The position numbers and the translations under genes were made by a program. The notes beneath the pieces were generated by a model. That model searched no databases and was not told the origin of the DNA. It worked only from the letters and a program-made list of their open reading frames with translations. Below, one piece after another: positions 6,807-7,088 of a stretch of DNA of 7,088 nucleotides. The stretch lies in assembly GCA_017417085.1 (NCBI GenBank), contig JAFPZV010000266.1, positions 1 through 7,088 of the forward strand. Direction: 5' to 3'. Numbering within the stretch: position 1 is the stretch's first letter; the number at the start of each line of letters is the position of its first letter. This stretch comes from Deltaproteobacteria bacterium (GTDB lineage: Bacteria; Desulfobacterota; Desulfuromonadia; Desulfuromonadales; JAAYDE01).

Positions 6807-6835
6807 ATTTTACATGTCCTTTGATGTTTGCGCAA
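6807..6835 (-). promoter_or_regulatory. Candidate sigma70-type promoter of the lipoprotein operon
   Basis: Read on the minus strand, TTGCGC (6835-6830) is a weak -35, followed after a 17-base spacer by TAAAAT (6812-6807), a five-of-six match to the -10 consensus. Transcription would start near 6800, giving a leader of about 75 bases before the operon's first gene. The -35 overlaps the palindrome TTGCGCAA. This is a consensus match only. Confidence 0.35.
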
Positions 6836-6840
6836 CCATG

Positions 6841-6860
6841 CATACTCCCGCCCATACTCC
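6841..6860. repeat. Tandem direct repeat CATACTCC x2, 12-bp period
   Basis: CATACTCC occurs at 6841-6848 and again at 6853-6860, separated by CGCC. On the minus strand it reads GGAGTATG twice and lies directly upstream of the candidate -35 at 6830-6835. Two half-sites about one helical turn apart just upstream of a weak -35 is a layout used by many response-regulator activators. The repeat is seen directly; the binding role is inference. Confidence 0.45.
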
Positions 6861-7006
6861 GGAGCGTGTCCCTCTCATTATTTTCTGAAAGGAAGCCCAT
6901 CTAGTCTTTGACACGGTTTCCCCTTTGCGCCAAACTCTTGCTGGTTGCAGTTTTTCAAAGAAACGTCACCCTTTTCCATTTTCTGAATTTGTCAACACTT
7001 CCAGGC

Positions 7007-7011
7007 GAGGT
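7007..7011 (+). promoter_or_regulatory. Shine-Dalgarno site for the gene starting at 7021
   Basis: GAGGT is followed by a 9-base AT-rich spacer and then the ATG at 7021. This supports the start of the truncated rightward gene. Confidence 0.5.
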
Positions 7012-7020
7012 AAAATTTTT

Positions 7021-7088
7021 ATGGATCTGCATCAGCTGCTCATGGATATCGCCAACTACCCCGATGAAACCGGTCCGGTCCAGTTTCG
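7021..7088 (+). CDS. Start of an unidentified gene, truncated by the window end
   Basis: An open frame begins with ATG at 7021 and runs for 22 complete codons to the window edge without a stop. The visible protein begins MDLHQLLMDIANYPDE. It has a ribosome site (GAGGT, 7007-7011) at suitable spacing, and base composition rises from AT-rich intergenic to gene-like at this point. A second in-frame ATG (7042) lacks a ribosome site. The N-terminus is not a signal peptide, so the product is probably cytoplasmic. I do not recognise the family from so few residues. It is transcribed divergently from the lipoprotein operon. Confidence 0.55.
   Translation, partial: MDLHQLLMDIANYPDETGPVQF

Larger units (their letters stand above)
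6743..7020. other. Divergent AT-rich intergenic/regulatory region
   Basis: This region separates the leftward lipoprotein operon from a rightward gene and contains no convincing coding sequence. It holds a candidate leftward promoter (6807-6835), a tandem repeat of CATACTCC (6841-6848 and 6853-6860), the palindromes TTGCGCAA (6828-6835) and CTCCGGAG (6857-6864), and dispersed direct repeats. These repeats are TTTCAAAG (6772-6779, 6953-6960), TTTGCGC (6827-6833, 6924-6930) and ATTTTCTGAA (6880-6889, 6978-6987). A perfect rightward TTGACA at 6908-6913 could be a -35 for the gene at 7021, but the hexamer 17 bases further on (CAAACT) is a poor -10. Confidence 0.6.

Noticed and set aside
6990..6995. 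Perfect TTGACA on the minus strand
   Set aside because: No acceptable -10 hexamer occurs 16-18 bases downstream on that strand.
6989..7016. Apparent strong promoter TTGTCA-16 bp-TAAAAT pointing rightward
   Set aside because: Transcription would start near 7023, inside the start codon region of the gene at 7021 and downstream of its ribosome site, so it cannot serve that start. Probably chance in AT-rich sequence.

Overview
The window looks like a piece of a Gram-negative bacterial chromosome. Its genes are moderately GC-rich, at a rough estimate high-fifties percent by eye, and the two intergenic regions are clearly more AT-rich. Three of the four complete genes encode lipoproteins. The set of TPR lipoprotein, LolB/DUF4292-like lipoprotein and family 5 solute-binding lipoprotein resembles gene content I associate with Desulfuromonadales/Geobacterales. 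That placement is an inference from memory, not a database result. No RNA gene, CRISPR array, insertion sequence, integrase or attachment site is visible.

Layout from left to right. Positions 1-262 are a non-coding, AT-rich leader with several dyads, including a perfect 9-bp inverted repeat. Positions 263-2599 (+) encode one 778-residue protein with three parts in a single uninterrupted frame: a PTS EIIA-like (PtsN type) domain with a conserved phospho-acceptor histidine, a ClC anion channel core, and a pair of CBS domains. This gene converges on the next transcription unit with only 11 bp between stop codons.

Positions 2611 to about 6724-6742 (-) form a tight three-gene operon. In transcription order it encodes a lipoprotein made of about 15 TPR repeats, a LolB/DUF4292-like lipoprotein, and a family 5 (peptide/nickel type) solute-binding lipoprotein. 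Consecutive genes share 4-bp stop/start overlaps, so translational coupling is likely. No ABC permease or ATPase gene is linked within the window. Positions 6743-7020 are a divergent intergenic region with candidate promoter elements and short repeats. A rightward gene begins at 7021 and is cut by the window edge after 22 codons.

Functionally, the ClC gene and the lipoprotein operon need not be related. The most distinctive object is the EIIA-ClC-CBS fusion. It implies an anion channel with two regulatory inputs: phosphorylation from a PTS phosphorelay at the N-terminus and nucleotide sensing by CBS domains at the C-terminus. Its pore also departs from the textbook ClC signatures. The gating motif reads G-R-E-C-P instead of G-R-E-G-P, the first selectivity-filter motif is of a T-D-G type, and the residue matching the internal proton glutamate is valine.
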